Below, piece after piece: positions 39,631-50,959 of a stretch of DNA of 64,000 nucleotides. The position numbers and the translations under genes are program-made. The stretch is from Xenopus tropicalis. Lineage: Eukaryota; Chordata; Amphibia; Anura; Pipidae. The stretch is from positions 135,967,047 through 136,031,046 of the forward strand of contig NC_030678.2 of the NCBI RefSeq assembly GCF_000004195.4, given 5' to 3'. The notes under the pieces are model-generated. The model was given only the letters and a program-made list of their open reading frames with translations, was not told the DNA's origin and did not search any database. Each line of letters begins with the position of its first letter. Position 1 is the first letter of the stretch.

Positions 39631-39824
39631 AGTAATGAGCAAATCTGTCCGGTTTAATTTTTGCACAAAATTCATGGAAGTCAGATGGTGCTTTTTGCTT
39701 TTTCTTGCAAAAAAATTCATGGAAGTCAGTTGTCTTTTGCAACATTTTTTTTTCATGCAAAAGGGTGTTTTTGCATAATTTTTTTGTGAATTTATGTCTG
39801 GCAGAAATTGTCACTTATCACTAA
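39631..39824. repeat. AGTAATGAGCAAATCTGTCC-type repeat
   Basis: The left end resembles a common Xenopus inverted repeat. The right end is TCACTTATCACTA, roughly complementary. Internally it has two copies of AAATTCATGGAAGTCAG. Confidence 0.5.
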
Positions 39825-40241
39825 AATCAACCCATCTGCCATTGGCCTTATGCATAAAGCAAAATATGTAGGCGCAAATAAATTGTATTGTACAAAGAAC
39901 AGGACTTCATTTGTATAGATAATAAAGGCAGTAACATTTCTTACCTTACATCTATGGATTTTTTACATATTGTATATTATTTATGTGTAAGTTACAGGGA
40001 AGGAACCTTTTTCCTCCCATCTCTCTACAACATGTCAATGGTAGCAGCATATTTATAAATGCTTGTGACATCCCCCTTATATCAGTCTGAAAAAAGGGTT
40101 TATTCCATAGACTGAAATATTTCAGTGATTTGTCCATTTTGTTGTGTTTTTTTCTAAAGTGTTTGAATCTCAAACCATCTCAATTGTGCTAATATCAATT
40201 CTATCCAGTTCTCTTTTATGAAAGAATTTTAATAAGAGGAC

Positions 40242-40754
40242 TTAAAGGGGTTATTCACCCATACCTTAACTTTTAATATGATGTAGAGAATGCTATTCTG
40301 AGACAGGTTGCAATTGGTCTTCTTTTTATGATATATGTGGTTTTTGCAGTGTTGGACTGGAGGGTACAGGGCCCACCATTTTTTTTCCCAGTGGACCGCC
40401 GGCCCAGTTCGACCCTGGGTTTTTGAATTATTTAACTTTTTATGTATCCAGTCTCCAGTTTGGAATTTCAGCAGCTATCTGGTTTCTGGGGTCCAAATTA
40501 CCGTAGCAACCAGGCTTTGATTTGAATGAAAGACGGGAATATTAAAAGTAGAATAGAAAGTAAGTAATGAAAAGTAACAGTAACAATAAAATTGTAGCCT
40601 CACAGAGCAATACTGGGGTTAGTAACCCCAATTTGAAAGCTGGAAAGAGGCAAAGGAAGGCAAATAATTAAAAAAGTATAAAAAAGAAAAAATGAAGACC
40701 AGTTGAAAAGCTGCTTAGAATAAAAGTTATCTAAAAGGTTAACCACCCCTATAA
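40242..40754. mobile_element. T2-type MITE, family K, with a small insert
   Basis: Starts TTAAAGGGGTTATTCACC and ends GGTTAACCACCCCTATAA. The block from about 40350 to 40428 (GTGTTGGACTGGAGGG to GTTCGACCCTGGG) is absent from the related element at 51924-52330 and is a separate repeat. Confidence 0.7.
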
Positions 40755-41786
40755 CTGAAGTTGTTTAGTAAATGCATTGAATAGAACCCAATGGAAATAT
40801 CACACAACTCAAAAAGATTTTTCTTAGGCATCTCTGCAATCAAAAAGAATATATATTTTTATATATATTGTAGTCTGCTTCACCTCTCTGTACTATTAAT
40901 GTATATTAATGCTTCATACACAAGTAGCATTATACACATACATCCCAATGTACAGAAATCCTATCCGAAGTAAGCGCTCGTGTGCTATATACAAAAACCA
41001 CTGGGCACTTTTGCAATATAAGTTGTCATCACCATTTATAGATAGGATCAGCAAGTTGTGCTGTATTAACAAAGAGTGTTCATATAATAATTTACAGTGT
41101 AACAAACAAGGGTTACAGAATAAAACTAGGATTAGAGAGCCCTGTTCACAAGATTTTATAATGTAAAGTACAGATGAAACTTTGGGTGGGGTGAGTGTAA
41201 TAGGCTGCTATGTGCCCAGTTGTGGCAGATTTGTGTTTCTTGGGAAATGCTTGCAGCCATATGGTCAAGCTCTGCTGGCTCTCTTTTGATTATTCATTGA
41301 CTCCCAGCAATGGATTTGGATATTATCAAGTCCCATATTTGACCTTCTGTTCAGATTCTGGCGCAGAGAATGCTATTCTGGCAGCGATACCAGTCCCAGG
41401 TTGCGCCCACAATTAGAAACAAACTAATCACTGACTGTATTTGTGCAGTGCTAACTGAATTCCTAGTCATTCAGATGTTGCTAGATCACTTTGGCTTTTG
41501 AAGTTGGAAATGCTAATAAAGACTATTTGCGGAGACAGAAGCAGATTCAGCTGGGAAACAAGAAGGGCATTAGCACACTACAGACCCCCTAATGTGTCTG
41601 CTCTCCATTCTTTAGCCCTAATAGTTGGATAAATCACTCATTGTTAGAGAATGCATGCTCAGCAGGAGAGATTCAATGAAGTGTGAGAAAACTCTCAAGC
41701 AAATAGCTGTTCTCTTCTGGATTCTATGGTTCCTGGTAATGAAACATGTTCTTGGAACTTCCAAAACTGGAATCTTTGATACATAC
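40755..41786. other. Intergenic sequence
   Basis: No gene or clear repeat is recognised. Confidence 0.55.
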
Positions 41787-41965
41787 AGAGGTGTATTTAT
41801 TAACACTGGAGACAAACATCACTAGTAATGTTGCCCATAGCAACCAATCAGACCTTTGCATTTGTTTTCTAACTTGTAGGTAACTGTTTAAATCTAATTG
41901 CTGATTGGTTGCTATGGGCAACATCACCAGTGATGTTTGTCTCCAGTGTTAATAAATATGCCCCT
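41787..41965. mobile_element. Palindromic MITE, family L
   Basis: The left arm AGAGGTGTATTTATTAACAC and following pair with GTGTTAATAAATATGCCCCT at the right. The arms are about 75 bp each (GTTGCCCATAGCAACCAATC against GATTGGTTGCTATGGGCAAC). Confidence 0.85.
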
Positions 41966-42035
41966 TATTGAAGATCTCACAATGGTTCTTAATAACTGAT
42001 AAATTATGTTCAAATTAACTTTAATTGTAGCCTTA

Positions 42036-42665
42036 GGGGCACATTTACTAATCCACGAACGTCCGAAAAGCGTCCGAATGCGTTTTTTTCGTAATGATCT
42101 GTATTTTGCGATTTTTTTCGTAAATTGTCGAGACTTTTTCGTAGCCATTACGACTTGCTCGTAAATTGTCGCGACTTTTTCGTAGCCATTACGACTTGCT
42201 CGTAAATTGATGCGACTTTTTCATAGCCATTACGATTTGCTCGTAAATTGTTGCGACTTTTTCGTAGCCGCCGCGCCGAGTACGAAAGTTTTGGATTCAT
42301 TCAAGCTTCAGTATCGTGACTTTCCTTGGGCCATGTTGGAGCTGCAGAGTGCCATTGAGTCCTATGGGAGGCTTCCAAAATCATGCAAAGTCGCAAAGGT
42401 TTGCCCGCCGTTTACGAGCGCTCAATACGAAAAAGTCGCGACAATTTACGAGCAAGTCGTAATGGCTACGAAAAAGTTGCGACAATTTACGAGCAAGTCG
42501 TAATGGCTACAAAAAAGTTGCGACAATTTACGAGCAAGTCGTAACAGCTACGAAAAAATCGCAACAATTTACGAGCAAGTCGTAATGGCTACGAAAAAAT
42601 TGCAAAATGTTCGTTTCCAATCCGAATTTTTCCCATTCGGATTCTTGGATTAGTAAATGTGCCCC
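42036..42665. mobile_element. Inverted-repeat element (PIF/Harbinger-like), copy 2, with symmetric minisatellites
   Basis: Ends GGGGCACATTTACTAA and TTAGTAAATGTGCCCC, flanked by TTA and ATA. Each arm contains four 41-bp units: CGTAAATTG at 42119, 42160, 42201 and 42242, and the complementary CAATTTACG at 42442, 42483, 42524 and 42565. No transposase is present. Confidence 0.8.
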
Positions 42666-42996
42666 ATAGTAATGTGTACAATTTAAGTAAGAGCTCCATG
42701 TGTCATTGCCCTCATAATGGTTTTTGAATCCCAGCATAAACAGGCTCTTACAGGTGTACTTCTGATGGCAGGCTTTTACCTAAAAGCTGTAATGGTTATG
42801 TGCTGAGGTTGGAAGAGCAACTATTGACTTTATGTTGTAGGCCAGGAAATTGGCTTAAAAAATGGAAAGTGTTTGGAGGAAGGAGCCTGCGCTTGCTGAG
42901 AATGACTGCTTCATCTCTGGATTCCAATGGTAAGCACAACCCCAAGCTTCTATCAAGCAGCTAAAAGTCTTGAAGAACGCTTAATAAAATACTTTG

Positions 42997-43296
42997 GGTG
43001 AATACACACTGAGCTACTAGTAGCAGCTACTTGTCATGGCTACTTAGGGCTCTGGCACACGGGGAGATTAGTCGTCCGTGGCAAATTCCGAGATTTCAGG
43101 GAAATCGTGGCGCCGCGTATGCCATCCCACTGGCAATTTACATTTTCGCCGGAGGGATGGCATTTCGGGGAGATTATCTCCCCGTGTGCCAGAGCCCTAA
43201 ATGCCAGAAAATACCCTGCCATAGACAATACTGAGAATTGTTTGTTTTAGTAGCCACGACAAGTAGCTGCTACTAGTAGCTCTGTGTGTCTTCACC
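42997..43296. mobile_element. Outer palindromic MITE split by an inner one
   Basis: GGTGAATACACACTGAGCTA and the following TAGTAGCAGCTACTTGTC pair with GACAAGTAGCTGCTACTA and TGTGTGTCTTCACC at the right. The middle is occupied by 43044-43200. Confidence 0.8.
43044..43200. mobile_element. Inner palindromic MITE
   Basis: TTAGGGCTCTGGCACACGGG and CCCGTGTGCCAGAGCCCTAA are perfect complements, continuing into GAGATTA and TAATCT. It sits inside the outer element. Confidence 0.85.
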
Positions 43297-43323
43297 GAGG
43301 AGCATATAAGGCATGGCTTAGAG

Positions 43324-43420
43324 CAGTGGTCCCCAACCAGTAGCTTGTGAGCAACATGTTGCTCCCCAGCCCCTTGGATGTTGCTCCCAGTGGCCTCAAA
43401 GCAGGTGCATATTTTTTAAT
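43324..43420. mobile_element. hAT-like element fragment
   Basis: Begins CAGTGGTCCCCAACCAGTAG, then GAGCAACATGTTGCTCCCC, the reverse orientation of the right end of 7453-7708. The other end is not found. Confidence 0.65.
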
Positions 43421-43665
43421 GGAGGAGGGTTAGGGATCTTAGAAGACACACAAAAAAACCAGGAGAACAGATCCAGGCATTTTAACTTGTGCGTCAAAGC
43501 TCTATCCAAGGATATAATTACCTGTTCAGTTTTGACCCCTGACAAAATCAGGTTTTGGCTGTCCAGGTCAAAATTTCCTGCCTAATTTCAAAATTTGGAA
43601 ATCTGCATAGGACTCTGCACTAAATGAGCAGCCAATCACCAATCGCAGTGTCACAGCCCCACACC

Positions 43666-44063
43666 TTAAAGGAGAAGGAAAGGCTAAGTCACTTGGGGGT
43701 ACCAAAATGTTAGGCACCCCCAAGTGACTTAAATCGCCTACCTTGTACCCCGGGCCGGTGCCCCTGTTAGGAGAGAACAGCACCAGCCCGGGTAGCTGCA
43801 GTGCTTCCTTCTTCTGTCTTCGTGGAAAAGCCGAACTTAAACTATAAAGTCGGCTTTTCACTCTACTGCACATGCGACTGTCCAGGGAATTTGCAGCAGA
43901 ACGAAGCCGGAAGAAGGAAGCACTCGCTATAGGTACCCTGGGCTGGTGCTGTTTTCTTTGAACAGGGGCACCAGCCCGGGGTACAAGGTAAGTGATTAAA
44001 GTCACTTGGGGGTGCCTAACATTTTGGCACCCCCAAGTGACTTAGCCTTTCCTTGTCCTTTAA
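43666..44063. mobile_element. T2-type MITE, family J, copy 2
   Basis: Starts TTAAAGGAGAAGGAAAGGCT and ends AGCCTTTCCTTGTCCTTTAA, with TTAA at both edges. It shares the long nested arms of copy 1. Confidence 0.85.
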
Positions 44064-45513
44064 AATCACAAGCCTGTCCACTAGACCCTACACATAACAG
44101 CATCACGGCAGAAGCCAGGTGCAGGTCAAAAAGACCTAGGGGCTCAGTTACACAGCAGTGTGCAAAATGCAGTATCACCATGTTTTTCACCCACAATGCT
44201 GTGTTTTCCCTCCGGTGGAAAGGCCTACGCATTGCATCAGTTTTCCTGCAGGAGACAACTTTGCACAACTTCGAAAAACCAAAGCAATGGGTAGACCCTT
44301 TATCCAGCATTTCCCTTTGTTGCTAAAGGCAAGGCATTTTGGGGAGATTAGTCGTTCACTGTAGCAACTAATCTCTGTGTAGGAAATAATATTGAAATTA
44401 ATTGAAACTAATATTTGAAATGCGATACAGATGGTGAGCACAACTATAGGGAAGTGCAAGGAGTGCATGTTGACACAAGTATCTTTAATGAATAGGATTT
44501 TGTCCAAGTTTTGTCAAGTTGTCCAGTGCTTTAGCAAGCAGGCAAGCAGGTCCGACAAACGGCAAGCGGAAAAGAGGGTGAGTGGGAACTGGGTCTGTCT
44601 GGGGGAAACTCATGCAAACACAGGAACATAATAAAAACCCTTAACAGATAGTGTCTAGGGTCATAGACTGGTCCCATAAAAAATTTTTAAACTGAGACTC
44701 ATGCTTTTCAGAACTGACCCATTTACCTACCCACTTGGGTTGGCACCTTTTTCCTTTAGGAAAACTGGGCAGTGCCATCAGGGAGCAGTGAAGTATGTAT
44801 AGGGTCTGAGCCATAAAGCTATAGTAAGCAGGAAAATAAGTCCCTGAAGCCAAGATGGGTCCTGATCCTATAAAATAAATCTGCTCAAGACAGTCCTTTT
44901 CCTGCTAATTCTATATAGTTCTGGTCAATAGATGAACATAGAGACATAGTATGCTATGAAGAATCCCTTTTGATACCTTTATATTTTTTCCCCCTTGTAC
45001 CAGAAAGTTAGATTTCAAGTGGTGGATAGGAAAGGAATTTATTAGAGTAGATCTCTATAACAGAATGAAATCACTTAAGAAAACATATCACGTCTGATAG
45101 TAAATGATGTCGCTAAACTCAATTAACATATTGGTTTGGCTCATTAAAGTAGCATGGGAAATTACACGGTGTGATTATAAGAGAGTCTCTAGATAGTATA
45201 TGACACCACAGAGGATGAATAAAATGTCTGCCAATATCTCCCCCCCCCACCTTGTGCTTTAGGGGCTGCTGCAACTAAGCCAGTTACATTTATATGTGTT
45301 AGAAATGTCCCATAGCCTGCACAGGAGAACCCATTCAATAAGATAAATTAAATATGAAGTTTAACACTATTTCATGCCCCAAAATAGCATTAGTAAATCT
45401 ATTCCCTTCTCTATTCACAGGGTATCAATCTGTGAGTCTATAGTATAAAATTGACTATTAAACTGTGCTCAACTACCAGAGTGATAATAGCTAAATACTA
45501 GAGAGGCCACATA
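44064..45513. other. Intergenic sequence
   Basis: No gene is recognised. There is a C-run at about 45240. Confidence 0.55.
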
Positions 45514-46850
45514 CTATTATTATTATTATTAACATTTATTTATAAAGCGCCAACATATTCTGCAGCGCTGTACAATAAGTGGGTTTCATACATTGGACAT
45601 ACAGAATAACATATAAAGCAATCAATAACCGATACAAGAGGTGAAGAGGGCCCTGCCCAAAAGAGCTTACAATCTACAAGGAGAAAGGGTTGAGACACAA
45701 GGTGTGGGAATGGGCATGACAGAGTTGTGAGAGGTGTGGTGCAGTTTATTGCTTTTAGCGGAACACTGAGGTTATGTTAAACTAGATTAGGGTAAGCTTC
45801 TCTAAATAAATGCGTTTTTAGAGATCTCTTGAAGGCAGAGAGATTGGGAGAAAGTTTGACAGTTTGTGGGAGCGAATTCCATAGAAGGGGGGCAGCCTTG
45901 CAAAATCTTGAATGCGAGTGTGTGAGGAGATGATGAGAGAGGAGTTGAGGAGCAGGTCAGTAGAGGAGCATAACAAGCGGGTTGGATGGTACCTAGAGAT
46001 AAGTTCAGAGATGTAGGGTGGGGCAGAGTTATGAACTGCTTTGAATGTGAGAGTCATTAGTTTGAATTTTATCCTGGATTGTAGGGGAAGCCAGTGCAGG
46101 GATTGGCAGAGCGGCATGGCAGAGGGACTGGCAGAGCGGCATGGCAGAGAAGGAGCGGTTGGAGAGGTATATGAGCCTGGCAGCAGTACTCATTATGGAC
46201 TGGAGAGGGGACAGTCTTTGGAGGGGAAGGACAATTAATAGGAAGTTACAGTAGTCCAGGCGAGATATTATAAGAGAGTGAATAAGAATTTTGGCAGCAT
46301 CTTGGTGATAAATGATCGTATTTTGGAAATATTTCTTAGGTGGGGAGATGGGGTGATGGTGGAATTGTTAACCTTTATAGATACCTCGGGAACAATGTGG
46401 GCATTGGATGGGGGAAAGAGAACCAGTTCAGTCTTAGAGAGGTTTAATTTAAGGTAACGTTGGGACATCCAAGTGGAGATAGCGGACAGGCAGGAAGAGA
46501 CACGAGTTAGAAGCTCTGGGTTGAGATTAGGAGAGGAAAGATAGATCTGAGTATCATCAGCATAGAGGTGGTACTGAAATCCAAAAGAATTGATTAATTT
46601 GCCAAGTGAGGAGGTATAGAGAGAAAATAGTAAGGGGCCCAGGACAGAGCCTTGAGGAACCCCGACAGAAAGAGGCAGGGGAGAAGATGATTCCCCATTG
46701 TAAGAGACACTGAAGGATCGATCTGAGAGATAAGATGAAAACCAGGATAAGGCAGTGTCACGAAGGCCAAGAGAGCGGAGAGTCTGGAGGAAAAGAGTGT
46801 GATCCACAGTGTCAAAAGCAGCAGAGAGATCGAGAAGTATTAGTAGCGAG
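45514..46850 (-). mobile_element. L2/CR1-type non-LTR retrotransposon, 5'-truncated
   Basis: On the minus strand the segment 46850 to about 46268 encodes reverse-transcriptase motifs: [26 protein letters not shown] and the catalytic YADDTQIY. A shifted frame at 46117-45818 encodes the C-terminal RT region (LHWLPLQSRIKFK, LTFKAVHNSAPPYI). The 3' end has GCGCTTTATAAATAAATGTT followed by (AAT)n, the tail of L2-like elements. The endonuclease and most of the protein are missing and the frame is broken, so it is inactive. Confidence 0.85.
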
Positions 46851-47012
46851 TAGTGGACAACAATACAAAGTGGACAAAACTGGACAACAATCCAGAATAA
46901 GGTGGGGCATATACTGGTGATAGAAAAACTCACGGTGCTTATTTATAAGGTTATTAAAAGATTCTGGAAATCCTGGAAGCCTTGGCTTGCAGTGGAACAA
47001 CTGGCCATGATG

Positions 47013-47700
47013 CGTGAGGTGAGAAGCTTGCCTCAGGCGGCTGGGAATGGCCAGTTACTAGACCAGCAAAAAGCCGCCGATGGTAGCTTTAAAGGAGAAT
47101 GCAAGTCAAAATTTAAAAAGCATACTGCCCAATATTCCTCCTATTGTTTAGTAATAACGCCACACTTTTGGCTCACCTAATCAAATATTTACTCAGTCAC
47201 ACTTACTTCACATTTTCTAGAACAGGCAGCCATCTCTAAAAAGGTATTCTCTCTTCCTTTCCCTCCTTGCTTCATACTGCACATGTGTTTCATTCCCTCC
47301 CCCCCCCCTCCCCTCTGGCAGATCCGCTTCTGATTGGCTGGTGGGCATGTGTAGCTCAGAACAGGAGACAGGACCAAGTTACACACATGCTCAGAGAATA
47401 GGAAGGCTGCCGCTGGCACCTACAGGAAGGGGAGAGAGATTTCAGTGATGTCACTGTAGTCTTCACACTGCTGTAGGCTGCCAGCACCATATCTCAGAGA
47501 AGCAAGCAGGGATCTGGGAATTTAGATATGCAGTAAGTACCTAAAAAGAATGCCTTTAGACTTTTAATTTATATTAACCTTTCATTGTCCTTTAAGAGCC
47601 AAATTTTAATTTTTTAAAATGAAATTTCGACTCTGTAACCTCCGGACCCACTCCAACACTAAAGTTGTAATCAGGGAGTGGGAGAGAAGGGGCGGCATCA
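47013..47700. repeat. Interspersed repeat, family A, split by a T2-type MITE
   Basis: Left part GAAGCTTGCCTCAGGCGGC to GTAGC and right part GAGCCAAATTTT onward match the uninterrupted copy at 57812-58050. Confidence 0.65.
47089..47595. mobile_element. T2-type MITE nested in family A
   Basis: Starts TTAAAGGAGAATGCAAGTCA and ends AACCTTTCATTGTCCTTTAA, with TTAA at both edges. The unoccupied site is ACTTTAAGAGCC at about 57896-57907. Confidence 0.8.
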
Positions 47701-47882
47701 GGGCTGCAGGTGCCTGAAAATCGCAGCTGCCTGAAAACCACAGCTGCAACTGGCTATAACCCAACCCCAGGAGAATACCCAAGTCTTTTGGTATTTTTAC
47801 TATTTTGTAAAGTCTGTTCCCACTTTGGGCTAGTATAGGCTTGAACCATGCATTTATTAGACATCTGGCAAGCAAATTCTTA

Positions 47883-48314
47883 TTAAAGGGGTGGTTAACC
47901 TTTAAGTTAAGTTTATATGTTATAGAATGGCCACCTTATAGACACTTTTCAGTTGGTCTATTTATTTATTATTTATTAACTATTTATTAACTTGCCTCTT
48001 TCCAGCTTTCTAAAGGTGATCACTGACCCCAGTAGCCAGAAAACTAATGATGCTATTGATGCTATAATTAATTGCTATTGTTACTTTTTATTACTTATCT
48101 ATCTTTCTATCTATCCAGACCCACTCATATTTATATTCCAGTTTCTCATTTGAACCAGTACCCGGTTGCTAGGGTAATTTGGACCCTAGCTACCTATCTG
48201 ACAATTAATCTAGAGATAAAATCTATTTTTTTCTCTCACAAGAAGCATGAATCAGATATTTCAAGTGTATTTCAAGAATCTGGCCTGTGTGGCACTAGCC
48301 CAAGTTCCCTTTAA
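47883..48314. mobile_element. T2-type MITE, family K-related
   Basis: Starts TTAAAGGGGTGGTTAACC and ends AAGTTCCCTTTAA. The internal block CAGTTGGTCT and the CCAGTTTCTCATTTGAACC-like region recall family K. Confidence 0.6.
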
Positions 48315-48997
48315 CAAAGAAAGAAACAAACTATACTAAATAGTTTATTTACATCTATACAACAGTTTATCAGATCATTAAAAATCAAGAACCGATTATA
48401 ATTCTGTTCCAAGAATTGTAAATTCTGTTCCACTAGTAAAATGAAAAACCTCTCTAGCACTATTAATAATTAAAAGCAAGCTATTTCTTGGGTGTAAATT
48501 CCTTCAAATTATTATTACATTAACCAAGTGACTTATTTTAATATCATAAAATATTAATTTATTTCCCCCATCTAGTATTATCTCTAAACTAATGCCTTAT
48601 TTGATATTTGAGTAATAATACCATCATAATGACTGTTCAAGGAAAGAAAAGAAGCACCTCATTATGAACAATTAGCCCAGAGCAGTAATCACTAAAAGAC
48701 ATTGGTGATGCATTTTCAAACATAGCACGTGTTCTGCATGATAATGCGAATGAAACTATATATTGTCTTATAGATTAAATGGCACGGTAAAGTCTCATTG
48801 CAGTAGGAGGGGTTAATGGTATCTCAGAAACAATGGACTGTAAAGAAGTCAGGGAGTTTCACTCTATTATGAGAAGTATCATCTACAGTGAATTATCCCA
48901 GAGCTGGATATACAAAGGCTGATACCTCTGAAAGCCAGTAGTTTGGTCTTTAGGCCTGATGATCATTGTTGCCCCTTGTGGAAGGGAATACTCAGAT
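48315..48997. other. Intergenic sequence
   Basis: AT-rich. Nothing recognised. Confidence 0.55.
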
Positions 48998-49296
48998 CAG
49001 GGATCCCAAGCCTTTTATACCTGTGACCAACATTTAAATGGAAAAAGTGTTGGGGAGCAACACAAGCATAAAAAAGGTTCCTGTGGGTAAAAATAAGATC
49101 TTTAATTGGCTACATAATAGTGGACTGACAGCCTAAAGAAGTCTCTGTTTGGCATTATACTTTGTGTTTATGCAACCAAAACTTGCCTCCTTACCAGAAA
49201 TTCAAAAATAAGCACCTGCTTTGACTCCACTGGGAGCAACATCCAAGGGGTTGGGGAGCAACATATTGCTCATGATCCACTGGTTGGGGAACACTG
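48998..49296. mobile_element. Non-autonomous hAT-like element with 8-bp TSD
   Basis: Ends CAGGGATCCCAAGCC and GGTTGGGGAACACTG, flanked by ACTCAGAT (48990-48997) and ACTTAGAT (49297-49304), an 8-bp target duplication with one difference. Related in sequence to 7453-7708. Confidence 0.85.
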
Positions 49297-49736
49297 ACTT
49301 AGATGAACTGATTGTTTGGCCTGTGGGAGTGCACAGAGGTGTGCAGAACCTAGTATTTCTTGTTGGTTGATGGCCTTGCTTTAAAACATCATATGGTATC
49401 CAAGTGGATTAGCCCCTTAAAGATTGATACTCTACAAGGGACCATATTTAAACATGTCTACTTTTTTATTGTTCCTCTTATTTGGGCCAATAGACCTCAA
49501 TGGAAGATGAGGAAGTAAAGAGGAGTCGTTGGCTGAGGGACAAACTGCTTGAAATTAGCTTTTCACTCATTTGAATGGGAATCAGAATTATTTAGGTAAA
49601 TAAATAAGCACCCTCAATTTAAATCCACCCTGGCTTTCGGAATGGCTAGTTAGATATCAGACCAATGCCCAACCAGATATTGGTCAGACAGGCTGTGATT
49701 TTGGACCCATACACTGGTAAATAAGCTGCAAACTTG

Positions 49737-50311
49737 GGGGCTGATTTACTAATCCACGAATCCGAATGGGAAAAATTCAGATTGGAAACAAACATTTTGC
49801 GGCTTTTTCGTATCTTTTGCAATTTTTTCGTCGCCGTTACGACTTTTTCGTAAATTGACGCGACTTTTTCGTAGCCGTTACAACTTGCGCAAATTGTCGC
49901 GACTTTTTCATAGCCGTTACGATTTGCTCGTATATTGTCGCGACTTTTTCGTATTGAGCGCTCGGAAACGGCGGGCAAAACTTTCACACTTTGCATGATT
50001 TTGGAAGCCTCCCATAGGACTCAATGGCACTCTGCAGCTCCAACCCGGCCCAAGGAAAGTCTCCCATAGGACTCAATGGCACTCTGCAGCTCCAACCTGG
50101 CCCAAGGAAAGTCTCCCATAGGGCTCAATGGCACTCTGCGACGCGATGGCTACGAAAAAGTCGCAACAATTCGCGCAAGTCGTAACGCTACGAAAAAGTT
50201 GCAACAATTTACGAAAAAGTCGTAACGGCTACGAAAAAGTCGTGTCAATTTATGAAAAAATCGCAAAATACCGATCATTACGAAAAAACGCAACCTTTCA
50301 AATCCAAATTA
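49737..50311. mobile_element. Inverted-repeat element (PIF/Harbinger-like), copy 3, right end lost
   Basis: Left end GGGGGCTGATTTACTAATCC is mutated and the right TIR is missing. Each arm has three units of the 41-bp family (left 49849, 49888, 49929; right 50167, 50205, 50246). The centre has a separate 52-bp tandem (CTCCCATAGGACTCAATGGC) at 50009, 50061 and 50113. Confidence 0.75.
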
Positions 50312-50959
50312 AGCCCGTGAAAGATGTTTGGCACCCAATAGCTGGTTCAGTTACTATTCTCTATTGTAGAAAAAATATATTGCGACCCACCCTCATCAAT
50401 GCCAATGTTTTTTGGGTCCAAATCCCTAGGTTAAGAATCCCTGTTTTATACACTATCCCTAAAACAAAATATTATCACATAGGCATTAGATTTTATGAAT
50501 TTACCTTAAAAGGTAACTATTAAAAAGAACTAAACTGTATGAAAAAAAAAACAGACAAGGTGTAATTTAAGTAAAGATAGAAACCTGCTAGTCTGTTGGT
50601 AATCCACACTGAAGGTTTAGATTATTATTAATGTTGTTTAGCTGTGAAATTTCCAGTTTGCAGATTTACATTTCCAGGCAATAATCACCTGACAAACCCC
50701 AATGCTAACATTTTCAGGCAATTCTCATGGGGCTAATGGATAGAAATAGTGGGTGTTTGGGCCCTCTGTGTTTGTGTGTTCAAGATACCTAGAGATTCAA
50801 TGGGTAAGGGCCCAAAGTTTCCCAAGTACCACTGCCCTTTGATTTGTTCATTCTTTACAGAACACAGGGAAATGCCGTGTAGCAAACTTCCCATAGGCGG
50901 AGGATGACTTTTTTGTTTGGGGAGGCTAAAGATGGTCCATACACAGACTGACCTACAGC

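Noticed and set aside
40394..40412. GTTCGACCCTGG resembling a tRNA B box
   Set aside because: No A box or cloverleaf can be drawn upstream; it is part of a small repeat inserted in a family K MITE.
42119..42606. Regular 41-bp direct repeats resembling a CRISPR array
   Set aside because: The whole 41-bp unit repeats with no unique spacers, the mirror copy lies in the other arm of a transposon, and the genome is a vertebrate.
43568..44005. 145-codon minus-strand open frame
   Set aside because: Most of it lies within a family J MITE; the open frame follows from its G/C-rich inverted arms.
46268..46933. 221-codon open frame with reverse transcriptase motifs as a host gene
   Set aside because: It is a 5'-truncated, frame-broken LINE with an L2-type 3' tail, not a domesticated gene; no intron or promoter context is seen.
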